A stretch of 64,000 nt of DNA from Methanosarcina sp. Ant1 (lineage in GTDB: Archaea > Halobacteriota > Methanosarcinia > Methanosarcinales > Methanosarcinaceae), in assembly GCA_001714685.2 (NCBI GenBank), contig MDTP02000005.1, forward strand, positions 1-64,000, written 5' to 3'. The translations under genes were made by a program, and so were the position numbers. Below, piece by piece: positions 9,286 through 18,570 of the stretch (the stretch's first letter is position 1; each line of letters opens with the position of its first letter). The notes below the pieces were generated by a model. The model did not search any database. It was not told the origin of the DNA and saw only the letters and a list, made by a program, of their open reading frames with translations.

Positions 9286-10056
9286 TCAGATAATCTCTTC
9301 TCCGGCTTCTTTTGTCCTTATTCTGACATTTTTAAGGAATTTTTTTGCTATTTTTCCCAGTTCGTATAATTCTTCCCTTTCTAAAACTCGTGTTTTCCTG
9401 AGATTCTCCTGCAGGCTATGTTCCGGAATTCCCTGCTGCAGTACATAGATGACTTCTCTGTTTTTCACTTTTTTCGAAATCCAGGCAGCTATGCTGGCAA
9501 TATCTTCTTCGCTTCCTATAAAATCCCTGATGACTGTTGTTCGGAGTTCCAGTTCCAGGCCACTTGAATCTGCGATTTCGATCGTTTCTATGACAGCTGC
9601 AGTTATCTCTTCAGGAGTCTTTTTTACGGCTTCGTATTTTTCGCAGCCTGTGACTTTTCCGTAAATCTCGGGAGCGCTCAGGGGGGCTTTTACATCAATG
9701 AAAAACTTATCAACCAATTTTTGCTTAATCAACTCTGTTACCATTTCCGGATGGCAGCCATTTGTGTGAATTCCGACTAAAAGGCCAAGTCCTTTTGCAA
9801 ACTCTGCAAGAGGCACAACTGCCTTCTGCATTAGGGGCTCTCCTCCAGAAAATACAACTGAGCTTACAAAGGGGCTAGAGTTTCTCATTTGCTCCTTCAC
9901 AAAATCCAGTTCCACAAGCTCTGACTCCTCAAGATAAGGGTAGTTCTGGCAGTAAGGGCAGCGAAGAGAACATCCTCGAAAAAAGATAGTGACTGCAGCC
10001 TTTCCCCCCCAGTCAAGTGTTGAGAGAGGGATAGTGCCTGCATAGTTTACTTTCAT
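9286..10056 (-). CDS. nrdG: Anaerobic ribonucleotide reductase activating protein (radical SAM)
   Basis: About 256 residues from ATG 10056; a GTG at 10077 is an alternative start. The radical-SAM cluster motif is CSLRCPYC (CxxxCxxC) near residue 30, followed by the SAM-binding VFSGGEPLMQ (about 68-77). NrdG-type enzymes install the glycyl radical on NrdD using S-adenosylmethionine. It lies about 50 nt downstream of nrdD and ends the redoxin-nrdD-nrdG operon, which supports the assignment over other small radical-SAM activases. Confidence 0.9.
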   Translation of the reverse strand: MKVNYAGTIPLSTLDWGGKAAVTIFFRGCSLRCPYCQNYPYLEESELVELDFVKEQMRNSSPFVSSVVFSGGEPLMQKAVVPLAEFAKGLGLLVGIHTNGCHPEMVTELIKQKLVDKFFIDVKAPLSAPEIYGKVTGCEKYEAVKKTPEEITAAVIETIEIADSSGLELELRTTVIRDFIGSEEDIASIAAWISKKVKNREVIYVLQQGIPEHSLQENLRKTRVLEREELYELGKIAKKFLKNVRIRTKEAGEEII

Positions 10057-10107
10057 AGCATTCACACCGCTTCTCACGATGTTAAGTATAAAAAGGTTAA
10101 GGAACTC

Positions 10108-12492
10108 TTACCTGAGTTCCCTTGTACTATATCGTTTTCTGTCCAGCAATTCCTGACGTTTGCCTCTGTTCCAGCCTTCCACGGACTGGAGGTATCCTGT
10201 GATTCTTGAAAGATGCTGCACGTTTTCAGATCCGCATTTAGGGCACTTGTCCAGTAAGCCTGCGGCTACATACCCCTCGTCAGTGCACACAGTCATATCT
10301 CTGGTGAAGGCAAAGTAACCGGTCTGTGTATTCTTTGCTATGTGCATTGCAAGTTCCTGCAGGCCATCAGGATCCGGCTTTCCTTCTCCAAGCCAGATAT
10401 GCATGATATTTCCACCATCCACGATCGGGAAGAAAGTATGTTCATACTTTATCCTTTCAGGCAGAGACACATCTGCACCCGGTGGGATATGGGTTCCATT
10501 GGTATAGTAGATGGGCAGGTCGTGAGTCTCATTTAACTCTCTCTTTGCAGTTTTCAGGTCCCCTTTAATTGTGAGTTCGGCTTTGTCGGCATATTCCCTG
10601 TGCAGGAGGTCTGAAACTGCAAAGCGTTGGGCTGTAGTTTCCGCAGGTGTTCTTGCAAGGGCAATTTCCATACCGTTTTCCTTCGAGAGCTTCTGAGCAT
10701 GCATTTTCATTTCAAACATAGCTCTGATAGCAAGCTTATATGCAGCAGGAGACTCGTGGATCTGGTAGCCGGTATGGTACTGAACCATCTCATTAATCCC
10801 TACTACTCCAATAGTATATACAAGACTGTCGAAATCCACAGCCATAGCCCCTTTTTCCCCCGTATTCGGATCCTTGGGGCACTGGGCTGCAAAGGGAATC
10901 CTGTTTTTCTTGATCAGGCTGTTCATCCATTTTCGCTTGATCTTGAAAACTTCCACACCCCTGTTCATCAGGGTTTTGAGTTCATTGAAAAGCTTTTCAT
11001 CATTATCTTCGGCTCGGTATGCTGCCCTGGGGCAATTTAAAGACAGGACCATCCATGACCCCATTGAAAAGTGTTTTCCATTTATGAAATGGATCTTGTC
11101 ATCGAATTCGTGATCATCTGTCGGGTTTGCAGAGAACTGGTAAGCGCAACATTGATAACATGATATTCCTTCTCCTGAGCCCCTATACTCGGGAAGCTGA
11201 TTATCAAAGTAAGGAGTTCCGAATTTTGCAGCCAGCTCGAAAGTCATCCTGTAAAGCTCTTTATATGTCGGGAGTTCAGCGTGATCCTTGTTGAAATTCT
11301 CGTCCTCTTCCATAAAGTCAGGCTCAAGGGAAATTTCGGGCTTCGGGAAGCTGAAAGGTTTGCCCCAGGCATCTCCTTCAAGCATAACATCCATCAGAGC
11401 TTTGAATCCAAGGCGGACTTCTTTTTCGAATTCCCCATAGACTCTTAGTGGGGCCTGTTTGCCGTCCCAGACCTTACCCATAGCAACAATCGGGACATTC
11501 TTCCAGAGCTTCGGAACACCAGGGGAGAGCTGCACTGATGAAAAGACAGTCTGTCCGCCTCTTGCGCACATCATCTGCATCATTTCATAGACGAACATCT
11601 GCATAAGCTGCCTGATCTCGGTCTCTGACTTGCCTTCCAAATAGGGGGCGATAAAGGTTAGAAAATTGTAAAAACCCTGTCCACCTGCGAAATTTGTCTG
11701 AGCCGATCCCATGGCCTTTACCGCATGAAGGAAAGCTACTTCTGCATTCTTTGCGGGCTTTGCCACGCTGGATTGGGTCCCGACGCCGTCAGGCATGAGC
11801 CCGTAATAAAAAAAGTAGCGGAGATCCCAGTCCATACAGAAAGGCCTTGTGCCCATGTATTCAAGGTCGTGGATATGGAAGTCCCCATTCAGGTGCAGGT
11901 CCGCAAGCTCTTTTGGCATCAGAAGGAGATTTTGCTCTTTGGACATTTTGTCGGCTTTTCTTTTATGTGAGGTTTCGGCATTATTCAGCTGGTTTGCGTT
12001 GTCATTTGCCTCAAAGCCGTATCCTGTATCGATCTCGTAGGCATCGTAGACAGAAGCCCCGACTCTTGTCATTATATTTCTCCATTCCACATGCCCTCTG
12101 TCAAGAAGAATATTGTTTACTATCTCTCGGATAAGAGGACCTGAGAGAAACTGAATATTCATCTTTTTGATAATTCTTTCCGCTTCTTTTGCGATATCAA
12201 CGGCTTCTTCTTTCGTGATTGCAGGTTTGTTGTAGAAGATCTCGCTTAATTTTGTTTCTTTAAGGAGCTGGTTTACGATACTGTTCCTGTCCCAGTTAAC
12301 CATGAAACCGTCTGTAGTCCTTACTTTAGGCAGAGGAGAGACGGAACGCCCATCTAGTGTCTTTTGCACTGGCTGGTTGTCAGATAAATGGCCATCTTTG
12401 GGGAGGGAAGAGATGGAGAGCCCGTCAAGTACCTTTCGTACTGGCTGGTTATCAGATAAATTATCATCGGGTAAGAGGATCTCGCCTGTCAT
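10108..12492 (-). CDS. nrdD: Anaerobic (class III) ribonucleoside-triphosphate reductase
   Basis: A 794-residue glycyl-radical enzyme making deoxynucleotides. Residues 1-52 are an unusual leader holding two near-identical ~26-residue units (LSDNQPV.K.LDG.S.S.LPK). An ATP-cone follows (VRTTDGFMVNWDRNSIV onward, about 57-150), then the catalytic barrel. The C-terminus has CPKC (Cys750, Cys753) and the glycyl-radical loop SRITGYL with Gly766. Only one further Cys (about 736) precedes the pair, so the usual four-Cys zinc site looks incomplete. The adjacent redoxin gene fits the redoxin-dependent Methanosarcina class III enzyme described in M. barkeri. Confidence 0.95.
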   Translation of the reverse strand: MTGEILLPDDNLSDNQPVRKVLDGLSISSLPKDGHLSDNQPVQKTLDGRSVSPLPKVRTTDGFMVNWDRNSIVNQLLKETKLSEIFYNKPAITKEEAVDIAKEAERIIKKMNIQFLSGPLIREIVNNILLDRGHVEWRNIMTRVGASVYDAYEIDTGYGFEANDNANQLNNAETSHKRKADKMSKEQNLLLMPKELADLHLNGDFHIHDLEYMGTRPFCMDWDLRYFFYYGLMPDGVGTQSSVAKPAKNAEVAFLHAVKAMGSAQTNFAGGQGFYNFLTFIAPYLEGKSETEIRQLMQMFVYEMMQMMCARGGQTVFSSVQLSPGVPKLWKNVPIVAMGKVWDGKQAPLRVYGEFEKEVRLGFKALMDVMLEGDAWGKPFSFPKPEISLEPDFMEEDENFNKDHAELPTYKELYRMTFELAAKFGTPYFDNQLPEYRGSGEGISCYQCCAYQFSANPTDDHEFDDKIHFINGKHFSMGSWMVLSLNCPRAAYRAEDNDEKLFNELKTLMNRGVEVFKIKRKWMNSLIKKNRIPFAAQCPKDPNTGEKGAMAVDFDSLVYTIGVVGINEMVQYHTGYQIHESPAAYKLAIRAMFEMKMHAQKLSKENGMEIALARTPAETTAQRFAVSDLLHREYADKAELTIKGDLKTAKRELNETHDLPIYYTNGTHIPPGADVSLPERIKYEHTFFPIVDGGNIMHIWLGEGKPDPDGLQELAMHIAKNTQTGYFAFTRDMTVCTDEGYVAAGLLDKCPKCGSENVQHLSRITGYLQSVEGWNRGKRQELLDRKRYSTRELR

Positions 12493-12571
12493 TTTCTCAT
12501 CTTCAGTAGCTATTTTAAGAATGAATCATGCAAAATAATTTAATTCATTTCAACGCTTCGGACGTCTTTTG

Positions 12572-12823
12572 TCACAAAATCCCCAGAATTTGTTCCGAGT
12601 TCACTTCTTCCCCGCGGAAGAGATCCTCGTGGGTCAGGAAGGTGTCATTGATCTGCAAAACCGGCGCTGTCACCGTAAAGACCCCATTGAAACGCAGTTC
12701 TGTAAGAGCTTCCGGAGTAGCCATTTCTGCTACTTCGAAGAGGACTGAATTTGCTTCCAGGAATTGTTTTAATTTGTTGCATTTCGGGCAGCGTTCCGTT
12801 GTGTAGACGATTATTTTTGCCAT
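12572..12823 (-). CDS. Glutaredoxin/NrdH-like redoxin
   Basis: An 83-residue thioredoxin-fold protein with active site TTERCPKCNKL (CPKC, Cys12/Cys15) and the cis-Pro region TVTAPVLQIND (about 51-61). First gene of the nrd operon, 80 nt before nrdD. In M. barkeri a protein of this kind passes electrons from a ferredoxin-disulfide reductase to the class III reductase; the same role is inferred here from position. No membrane segment. Confidence 0.88.
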   Translation of the reverse strand: MAKIIVYTTERCPKCNKLKQFLEANSVLFEVAEMATPEALTELRFNGVFTVTAPVLQINDTFLTHEDLFRGEEVNSEQILGIL

Positions 12824-12913
12824 GCTTTACGACCTTCTGATTTCTCACTACTACTCACTACTATTTCGTGTACATCGTGTAAATACTAGTTTTATTTCCA
12901 TTGTGTGGGGAGT

Positions 12914-13000
12914 GAGCGCGCCGGTGCATAGCGCTCCATAGCAAGAAAACAAAACTCCACAAGGGTTACTATTCCTCAGCTAACCCTATAATTTATATAA
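12914..13000 (-). promoter_or_regulatory. nrd operon promoter with inverted repeats
   Basis: On the minus strand a TATA-like TTATATAAAT (12991-13000) is followed by the inverted repeat AGGGTTA...TAACCCT (12962-12968 / 12981-12987), which lies where transcription should start. A second hairpin GAGCGC...GCGCTC (12914-12919 / 12931-12936) would lie in the ~140-nt leader. The first is a possible operator and the second a possible leader structure. No known regulator box is recognised. Confidence 0.45.
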
Positions 13001-13135
13001 ATGTATATTTTTCAAATATTTTCAAGCATCAATCAGCAATATTGGAATGGGGTACAGCTTAAAAAAGTGTCCCCTGAGATATCGTTTTTCACTCAAATGA
13101 GTGAAGATTCCCTTTCTTTTCAGGTAAATACTCTA

Positions 13136-13394
13136 AATGCCCTAACAGTTAATAATGGTTTTTCAACTCAGATCTGGATACAATAACCCTCTTGATTTGT
13201 ATACAAAGATCTCCTTTTGTTATCATGTCTGATAACAAACCAGGAGGCTTCCGTTTTTGAAAAACTGCCTGACGTGAAAGGACATTTTCAAGTACATAAG
13301 GCTTTATCTAATGTGGAAGCCACTTTACTGGATAAAGGTATGGATACCATATATAAGGCATTATTCCTCGAAAACTTTATAATATATTAGAAGA
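13136..13394. repeat. Direct repeat, copy A
   Basis: The first 59 bp (13136-13194, from AATGCCCTAACAG to CCCTCTTG) are identical to 14147-14205. Weaker similarity continues to about 13394, including the shared TATA-like ACCATATATAAGGCATTATT. An open stretch reading LSNVEATLLDKGMDTIYKAL lies inside, but no start with an SD was found. Confidence 0.8.
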
Positions 13395-13700
13395 AGACAA
13401 TCCCTGTAAATCTCTGTCAAGTAAAAAAAGAGATGCGTCTTGTAGCAAAAAGGCGTTGCTAAAAATAAACGAAGACAAGTTATTACTTTATTATTCATTT
13501 TTATCCACTTATTAAAAAAAGAAAGTTAAGCAGGCTATCTCAAAGCCACATTTGATTCTACAATTGGGACAAAATATTCCACTATAAGATCAATTTATAC
13601 CTGAATTTTGAATGATTTCCTATCTGAATTTAAAGTCAACAATGCCCATTATCCAATTGTAGAAATTGATCGAGTTTTGAGGCAACCTGTAAGGTTAATT

Positions 13701-13820
13701 TTACTTTTCTTTTTTAAAGCTCGCTGTTATTTTTTCATAGAGTTCCATTACATTCTTTATTCCATTTGCTAATTCAAATAAAAATTTTGCAAATTCAATA
13801 GCACTAGCTAAACTGATCAT
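13701..13820 (-). CDS. Possible 39-residue amphipathic small protein
   Basis: ATG at 13820 is preceded by AAGGAG at 4-nt spacing and opens 39 codons ending in TAA. The product starts MISLASAIEFAKFLFELANG and ends with a lysine-rich ITASFKKEK. It would form a single amphipathic or membrane-seeking helix with a basic tail. It sits alone in the gene-poor zone between the two direct-repeat copies. No family is recognised. A good SD and sensible composition support it, but it is short and unconfirmed. Confidence 0.45.
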   Translation of the reverse strand: MISLASAIEFAKFLFELANGIKNVMELYEKITASFKKEK

Positions 13821-14146
13821 ACTTCTCCTTATTTTTAATGCACTTTGGGAGGTTTTCTGACAATTCAATTTTTAAAAAAGATATGGATGGCACTAGCTAA
13901 GTCTATGTTATTCATTTGACATCGACAGCTTTTTATGCCTCAAAACGATCATATTAACTTGAAGTAAATAATGATGTTATCCACATCGTACTTATTAAGA
14001 GCTTTATAGATTTTTCCGGAATCCATAAAGCCTAATTTTGTTTATTTAGCTCTCATCCTCCTTTTTCTACTAGTTATGAGGTTTTTTGTTTTCTTATTAG
14101 CGGTTTTTTTGTATTCAAACTAAATCTGTAACTGCCAACGTCTATT

Positions 14147-14397
14147 AATGCCCTAACAGTTAATAATGGTTTTTCAACTCAGATCTGGATACAATAACCC
14201 TCTTGGCTTATGTGTAAAGATTGTTTCTTTTTTGCTGAGTATTACTCTGATTTCAAAATCTTGTGTTTCGAAAAATGCCTGCTTTTTGAGAATATTTTCG
14301 AGCACATAAGGCTTATCTAATAAATGCAGCCACTTTACTGAATACAGGTATGAATACCATATATAAGGCATTATTCCTTGAAAACTTTATAACATAT
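14147..14397. repeat. Direct repeat, copy B, upstream of radB
   Basis: Second copy of the segment at 13136-13394, ending about 175 bp before radB. It shares the exact 59-bp core and a diverged tail with the same TATA-like block. The radB promoter region may therefore have been duplicated, or both copies may be remnants of one mobile unit. Confidence 0.75.
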
Positions 14398-14570
14398 TAA
14401 TAAGGGATAGCTTCCAATTCGAGCATACTGCTGGAAAATCTTTTATCCATCGTTTCAGAAGAGAACTAGCACTGAGTGTTTATTCCATGTCCATTTTATC
14501 ATTTTTATTTCATTAAGAAGATCTTTAAACTCTCAGAAAAGGATGAAGATAACAAAAAAGCGTTATATCA

Positions 14571-15284
14571 TTGGTCATTCATACATCTGTCAAGCGCAAA
14601 AAGAGGTGTCATTCCATAGAGAAATTACTGTCTTCAGGCTGCAAACCCCTTGACGAACTTTTAGGGGGAGGGTTCGAGATTGGGATTGTGACTCAAATCT
14701 TCGGAGCTGCAGGAACCGGAAAAACAAATATTTGCATTCAGCTTGCAGTGGAGTGTGTAAAGCAGGGGCAGAAAGTAATTTTCATAGATACCGAAGGACT
14801 TTCTCCTGTTCGTTTCAAACAAATCGCAGGGGAAAACGCAAAGGAAATAGCAAGGAATATAATCATCTACGAGCCCCTGAGTTTTGAAGAGCAGTATGCG
14901 GCCGTAAGAGAGGTGGAGAGAATAGCCGGCGAGAACATCGGTCTAGTGATTCTAGACTCTGCAACCTCATACTACAGGTTTGAGCTCGAAGATGAAGAAA
15001 CAGGCATTAAAAATCGCAGAGAGCTTGCCAGTCAGATAGGGTTTCTGCATGCCCTGGCCCGCAAACACGGCTTAGCTGCAGTGATAACCAACCAGGTATA
15101 CTCCGATATTATCTCAGGAGGGGTGCGCCCATTGGGCGGCAGTTCCCTGGAGCATATATCAAAGGCGATTATCCAGCTGGAAAAAGCAGGGGAAGGAACC
15201 AGGCGCGCCATTCTGTACAAACACCGTTCCCGTCCGGAAGGCTTAAGCGCGGAATTTAGAATTACGGCCGAGGGAATCCGTTAA
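14571..15284 (+). CDS. radB: DNA repair and recombination protein RadB
   Basis: A RecA-fold RadA paralogue of about 237 residues. Walker A is GAAGTGKTN (about 44-52) and Walker B is GLVILDSATSYYRF (about 123-136), followed by GGVRPLGGSSLEHIS. It lacks the N-terminal HhH domain of RadA, as RadB does. RadB assists RadA in recombination and repair. No ATG lies near the family's usual start (LLSSGCKPLDELLGGG); the TTG at 14571 is the only good upstream choice and adds a basic leader VKRKKRCHS. The exact start is uncertain. Confidence 0.9.
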   Translation: MVIHTSVKRKKRCHSIEKLLSSGCKPLDELLGGGFEIGIVTQIFGAAGTGKTNICIQLAVECVKQGQKVIFIDTEGLSPVRFKQIAGENAKEIARNIIIYEPLSFEEQYAAVREVERIAGENIGLVILDSATSYYRFELEDEETGIKNRRELASQIGFLHALARKHGLAAVITNQVYSDIISGGVRPLGGSSLEHISKAIIQLEKAGEGTRRAILYKHRSRPEGLSAEFRITAEGIR

Positions 15285-15433
15285 CTGATAAAGAAAAATT
15301 GAGATAAATTTCGTGGAAAATATTTCAGAATAGAAAAAAATGTAAAATTCCCGGATGTTTCAGGGATTTTCCAGCATCAAAACTACCTTCAATAAAAATT
15401 CTTTCTTCTCTGGGAGTTTTTCTCCTTCCCGCT

Positions 15434-16534
15434 TCAACGTTCCCGGGTGCCAGCTATGAATTCTTCTGTCCTTCTGTAGGCTTCGTCATCCGGGTACTGG
15501 ATCGCCGGGTGTTTCATAAAGTAGGATGCCGGAGAATAAAGTACGCCTCCTATCCCACGGTCAAGAGCCAGCTTACAGCAGCGAATAGCATCAATTACCA
15601 CACCTGCGGAGTTAGGGGAATCTTCTACAGAGAGCCGGAGTTCAAGGTTCATGGGCACGTCCCCAAAGAGCCTGCCTTCCATTCTCAGGAAACACACCTT
15701 ATTATCTTTTTGCCAGGCTACGTAGTCGCTAGGTCCGATGTGGATGTTTTCGTCCTCAAGCTTATGGGAGAGCACGGATTGGACAGCTTCGGTTTTTGAT
15801 TCCCTTTTGGAAGCAAGTCTGCTCCTGTCGAGCATATTAAGAAAATCAGTGTTTCCCCCTGTATTCAGCTGATATGTCCTGTCGAGTCTTACGCCTCGTT
15901 TTTCGAAAAGGTCTGCAAGGATCCTGTGGGTAATGGTTGCTCCAAGCTGGGCTTTAATATCATCGCCAACGATAGGGATGTTTTTTTCTTCAAACCTTTT
16001 TGCCCATTCAGGATCACTTGCAATAAAAACAGGCATATTATTAATTAAAGCCACACCGGCTTCAAGAGCGCACTCGGCATAGAAACGGACTGCGTCCTCA
16101 GAACCTACAGGCAGGTAATTGAGAAGCATCTCTGCGCCTGAATTCTTCAGTTCATTTACTATGTCTGCTTTTGTAGCTTCCGGTTCCCTGCTGACAACGA
16201 AAGTATATTTTTCCTCATAGGTCTTCATGTGCTCAGAGACACCATCAAGGACCCTGCCCATTTTAACCTTCACGCCTGTAGCCGGAACGTCAGGGCAAAA
16301 AATCGCTGTGCAGTTCGGGGGAGCAAAGATGGCCTCAGCCACGTCTCGTCCTACTTTCCTGGCGTCAATGTCAAAGGCAGCAACAACTTTGATGTCTTTG
16401 GGTTTATACCCGCCAAGATCCCAGTGCATCAGCCCGATAGCTTCTTTATTTTCGGCTTTATAATATTCAATGCCCTGTATCAAAGAGCTTGCACAGTTCC
16501 CGATTCCTGCAATTGCTATTTTTATCTTTGTCAT
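15434..16534 (-). CDS. ino1: Myo-inositol-1-phosphate synthase
   Basis: A 366-residue NAD-dependent enzyme converting glucose 6-phosphate to inositol 1-phosphate. The N-terminal Rossmann motif is [18 protein letters not shown] (about 8-25). Family blocks include the [20 protein letters not shown] region (about 215-234) and [17 protein letters not shown] [16 protein letters not shown] (about 257-272). In Methanosarcina the product feeds inositol phospholipids (archaetidylinositol). Monocistronic and divergent from mtnA across a 548-bp spacer with TATA-like stretches on both strands. Confidence 0.93.
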   Translation of the reverse strand: MTKIKIAIAGIGNCASSLIQGIEYYKAENKEAIGLMHWDLGGYKPKDIKVVAAFDIDARKVGRDVAEAIFAPPNCTAIFCPDVPATGVKVKMGRVLDGVSEHMKTYEEKYTFVVSREPEATKADIVNELKNSGAEMLLNYLPVGSEDAVRFYAECALEAGVALINNMPVFIASDPEWAKRFEEKNIPIVGDDIKAQLGATITHRILADLFEKRGVRLDRTYQLNTGGNTDFLNMLDRSRLASKRESKTEAVQSVLSHKLEDENIHIGPSDYVAWQKDNKVCFLRMEGRLFGDVPMNLELRLSVEDSPNSAGVVIDAIRCCKLALDRGIGGVLYSPASYFMKHPAIQYPDDEAYRRTEEFIAGTRER

Positions 16535-17082
16535 AAGAGCTTACTCTCCGATGAATGCCCTGATTTCATAAACCGCATTAATAGAATGACATATCTTTTA
16601 CAGTGTTAAAATTTACAGACTCGGATTTACGGATTCAAGGTCCCTGAAATTTATGCGTTTATATTCATGAAATTACGAGTCTTCCTGTATCTCAGCTATG
16701 GGTTTTAAATCTTCTCTTAGTTTGTGTTACTACCCTATAAATCTATTATATCTAAGTTTGCCTTTCTGGGAAAAAAAGATTATAATTACTTATGTATCAT
16801 AAAGCTCACTTCTAATTGCCTGAATAAAATTCTTGCCTTCAGATAAGGTCGCTGAATACTTCATTTATCACTTTCTCTTCATTATTGATCTATTTAAAGA
16901 TAATGAGGGCTCCAACAGAATTTCATATTAAGTTACTCAGCTTGCCCGAATAATTAAAGGAAAAGGATCAACGGATCCTCTCAGGGCGTTGAGTTGAATA
17001 AGTTTTTATTAGATGGGAAGCTTGAAGAGGGAGTCGGAGGATTTTTCGGCAGAACCTGATACTTACATCGGAAAGTGATTTA
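16535..17082. promoter_or_regulatory. Divergent spacer between ino1 and mtnA
   Basis: A 548-bp AT-rich region without a credible gene. CCTATAAATC at about 16733 could be a minus-strand TATA element, and ATAAGTTTTTATTAG near 17000 could serve mtnA. A small inverted repeat CAACG...CGTTG lies at about 16968-16994. Nothing else is recognised. Confidence 0.3.
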
Positions 17083-18102
17083 ATGAGGACAATTGACTGG
17101 AAGGAAGAGTCGAACTCCGTGGTGCTGGTAGATCAGACCCTGCTCCCGAAAGAGTACAGGATAATTGAATGCAAAACTTTAAGTTCCCTCTGTGAAGCTA
17201 TAAAGTCTCTCAGGATAAGGGGTGCGCCTGCTCTCGGCGCTGCAGGAGGTTTCGGGATTGCCCTTGAAGCTTTCCTGAGTGAGGCCAAAGATCTAGAAAC
17301 AATGGTAAAAGACCTCGAGGTAGCAGGAAAAGCTCTTAAGTCGACCCGTCCTACGGCAGTAAATCTCGGATGGGGTGTGGAAAGGGTCTTAAAAGCAATT
17401 TCAGATGCCTTTGATATCCAAGACGTCCGGAATATTGCCCTTCAAGAAGCCAGGGATATTGCGGAAGAAGATGTGGTCACTAACAAGCTAATAGGCAAAT
17501 ATGGGGCCAAATTCCTGAAGGACGGAGATACAGTACTCACACACTGTAACGCAGGCAGGCTCGCCTGTGTGGACTGGGGCACAGCCCTTGGAGTTGTGCG
17601 TTCGGCTATTGCTGAAGGCAAAGAGATCAAGGTTATCGCCTGTGAGACCAGGCCCCTGAACCAGGGAAGCAGGATCACTACCTGGGAACTGATGCAGGAC
17701 AAGATTCCAGTAACCCTGATTGCAGATTCGATGGCCGGGTGGGCAATGCATCAGGGACTTGTAGACAGCGTGCTCGTAGGAGCTGACAGGATCACACAGG
17801 ATGTTATTTTTAATAAGATAGGGACTTATACGCATTCCATCCTTGCAAAAGAGCATGAAATCCCCTTCTATGTAGCAGCCCCAGTCTCTAGTTTCGATTT
17901 CAACGGCTGGGAAGGCAGTGTAAAAATAGAAATGCGAGACCCTGACGAGCTGCGATTCTTCGGTTCAGAACAGCTAGCCCCGAAAGATGTGGAAGTTTAC
18001 AATCCTGCTTTTGATACGACTCCCATGGAAAATGTGACTGCGATAATCACGGAAAAGGGAGTTTTTTACCCGCCATTCCTATTGGACGAGGTACTTGTTT
18101 GA
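17083..18102 (+). CDS. mtnA: S-methyl-5-thioribose-1-phosphate isomerase (MtnA/eIF2B-like)
   Basis: A 339-residue member of the eIF2B-related sugar-phosphate isomerases. Visible are RIRGAPALGAAGGFG (about 46-60), the catalytic-Cys region THCNAGRLACVDWGTALG (about 153-170) and the catalytic Asp in VLVGADRITQDVIFNKIGTY (about 232-251). It converts MTR-1-P to MTRu-1-P in methylthioadenosine salvage; methanogens use a variant of that route. Related ribose-1,5-bisphosphate isomerases are the main alternative, but the motifs fit MtnA better. Confidence 0.88.
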   Translation: MRTIDWKEESNSVVLVDQTLLPKEYRIIECKTLSSLCEAIKSLRIRGAPALGAAGGFGIALEAFLSEAKDLETMVKDLEVAGKALKSTRPTAVNLGWGVERVLKAISDAFDIQDVRNIALQEARDIAEEDVVTNKLIGKYGAKFLKDGDTVLTHCNAGRLACVDWGTALGVVRSAIAEGKEIKVIACETRPLNQGSRITTWELMQDKIPVTLIADSMAGWAMHQGLVDSVLVGADRITQDVIFNKIGTYTHSILAKEHEIPFYVAAPVSSFDFNGWEGSVKIEMRDPDELRFFGSEQLAPKDVEVYNPAFDTTPMENVTAIITEKGVFYPPFLLDEVLV

Positions 18103-18194
18103 GAAATTACCCCGTTTTTGGAAACATAATGGGTTATAATGGATTCCACCTTAAACCTTCTAAATACGAGCTACTCAGAAATTTCTCTGCTGGA

Positions 18195-18204
18195 TTTATA
18201 TATC
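18195..18204 (+). promoter_or_regulatory. TATA-like box upstream of Sec61-beta
   Basis: TTTATATATC in the 276-bp spacer after mtnA. With a start about 25 nt downstream, the leader would be about 150 nt. Confidence 0.4.
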
Positions 18205-18378
18205 AGAACTATAAATTATGTGGTGATAACTAAAGTTGACAGGAAATTTAACAGTTAGTTTACATTTTCTAATTTCCAGATAGGCATTATAACACATGCC
18301 ACAACAATCTACAACTGTAGTTATTATAGGCAATGAAATTGAGATTCAAATTACGTTCATTCTTAAAGGTGTTAACTT

Positions 18379-18546
18379 ATGGCTAAAAAATCAGGTCCCG
18401 GACTCCAGTCTTCTGCAGGGCTCATGCGCTACTATGAAGCAGACAAAAATGCAATTCATGTCCAGCCCAAAACAGTGCTGATTGTCGGCGCACTTGTGGG
18501 TATAGCAGTATTATTTTTATGTGCTGCAAACGGCTTCTGGCCGTAA
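18379..18546 (+). CDS. secG: Preprotein translocase Sec61-beta subunit
   Basis: A 55-residue protein (MAKKSGPGLQSSAGLMRYYE...NGFWP) with the archaeal Sec61-beta layout: a Gly/Ser-rich cytosolic N-terminus, the SAGLMRYYEADKNAIHVQP block, then one membrane helix (TVLIVGALVGIAVLFLCAA). It is the small accessory subunit of the SecYE channel. The size and the conserved GLMRYYE block make the call secure although the gene is easily missed. The hydrolase gene follows after 24 nt and is probably cotranscribed. Confidence 0.93.
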   Translation: MAKKSGPGLQSSAGLMRYYEADKNAIHVQPKTVLIVGALVGIAVLFLCAANGFWP

Positions 18547-18570
18547 TTACAATTTTCTGGTAGGGTTCCC

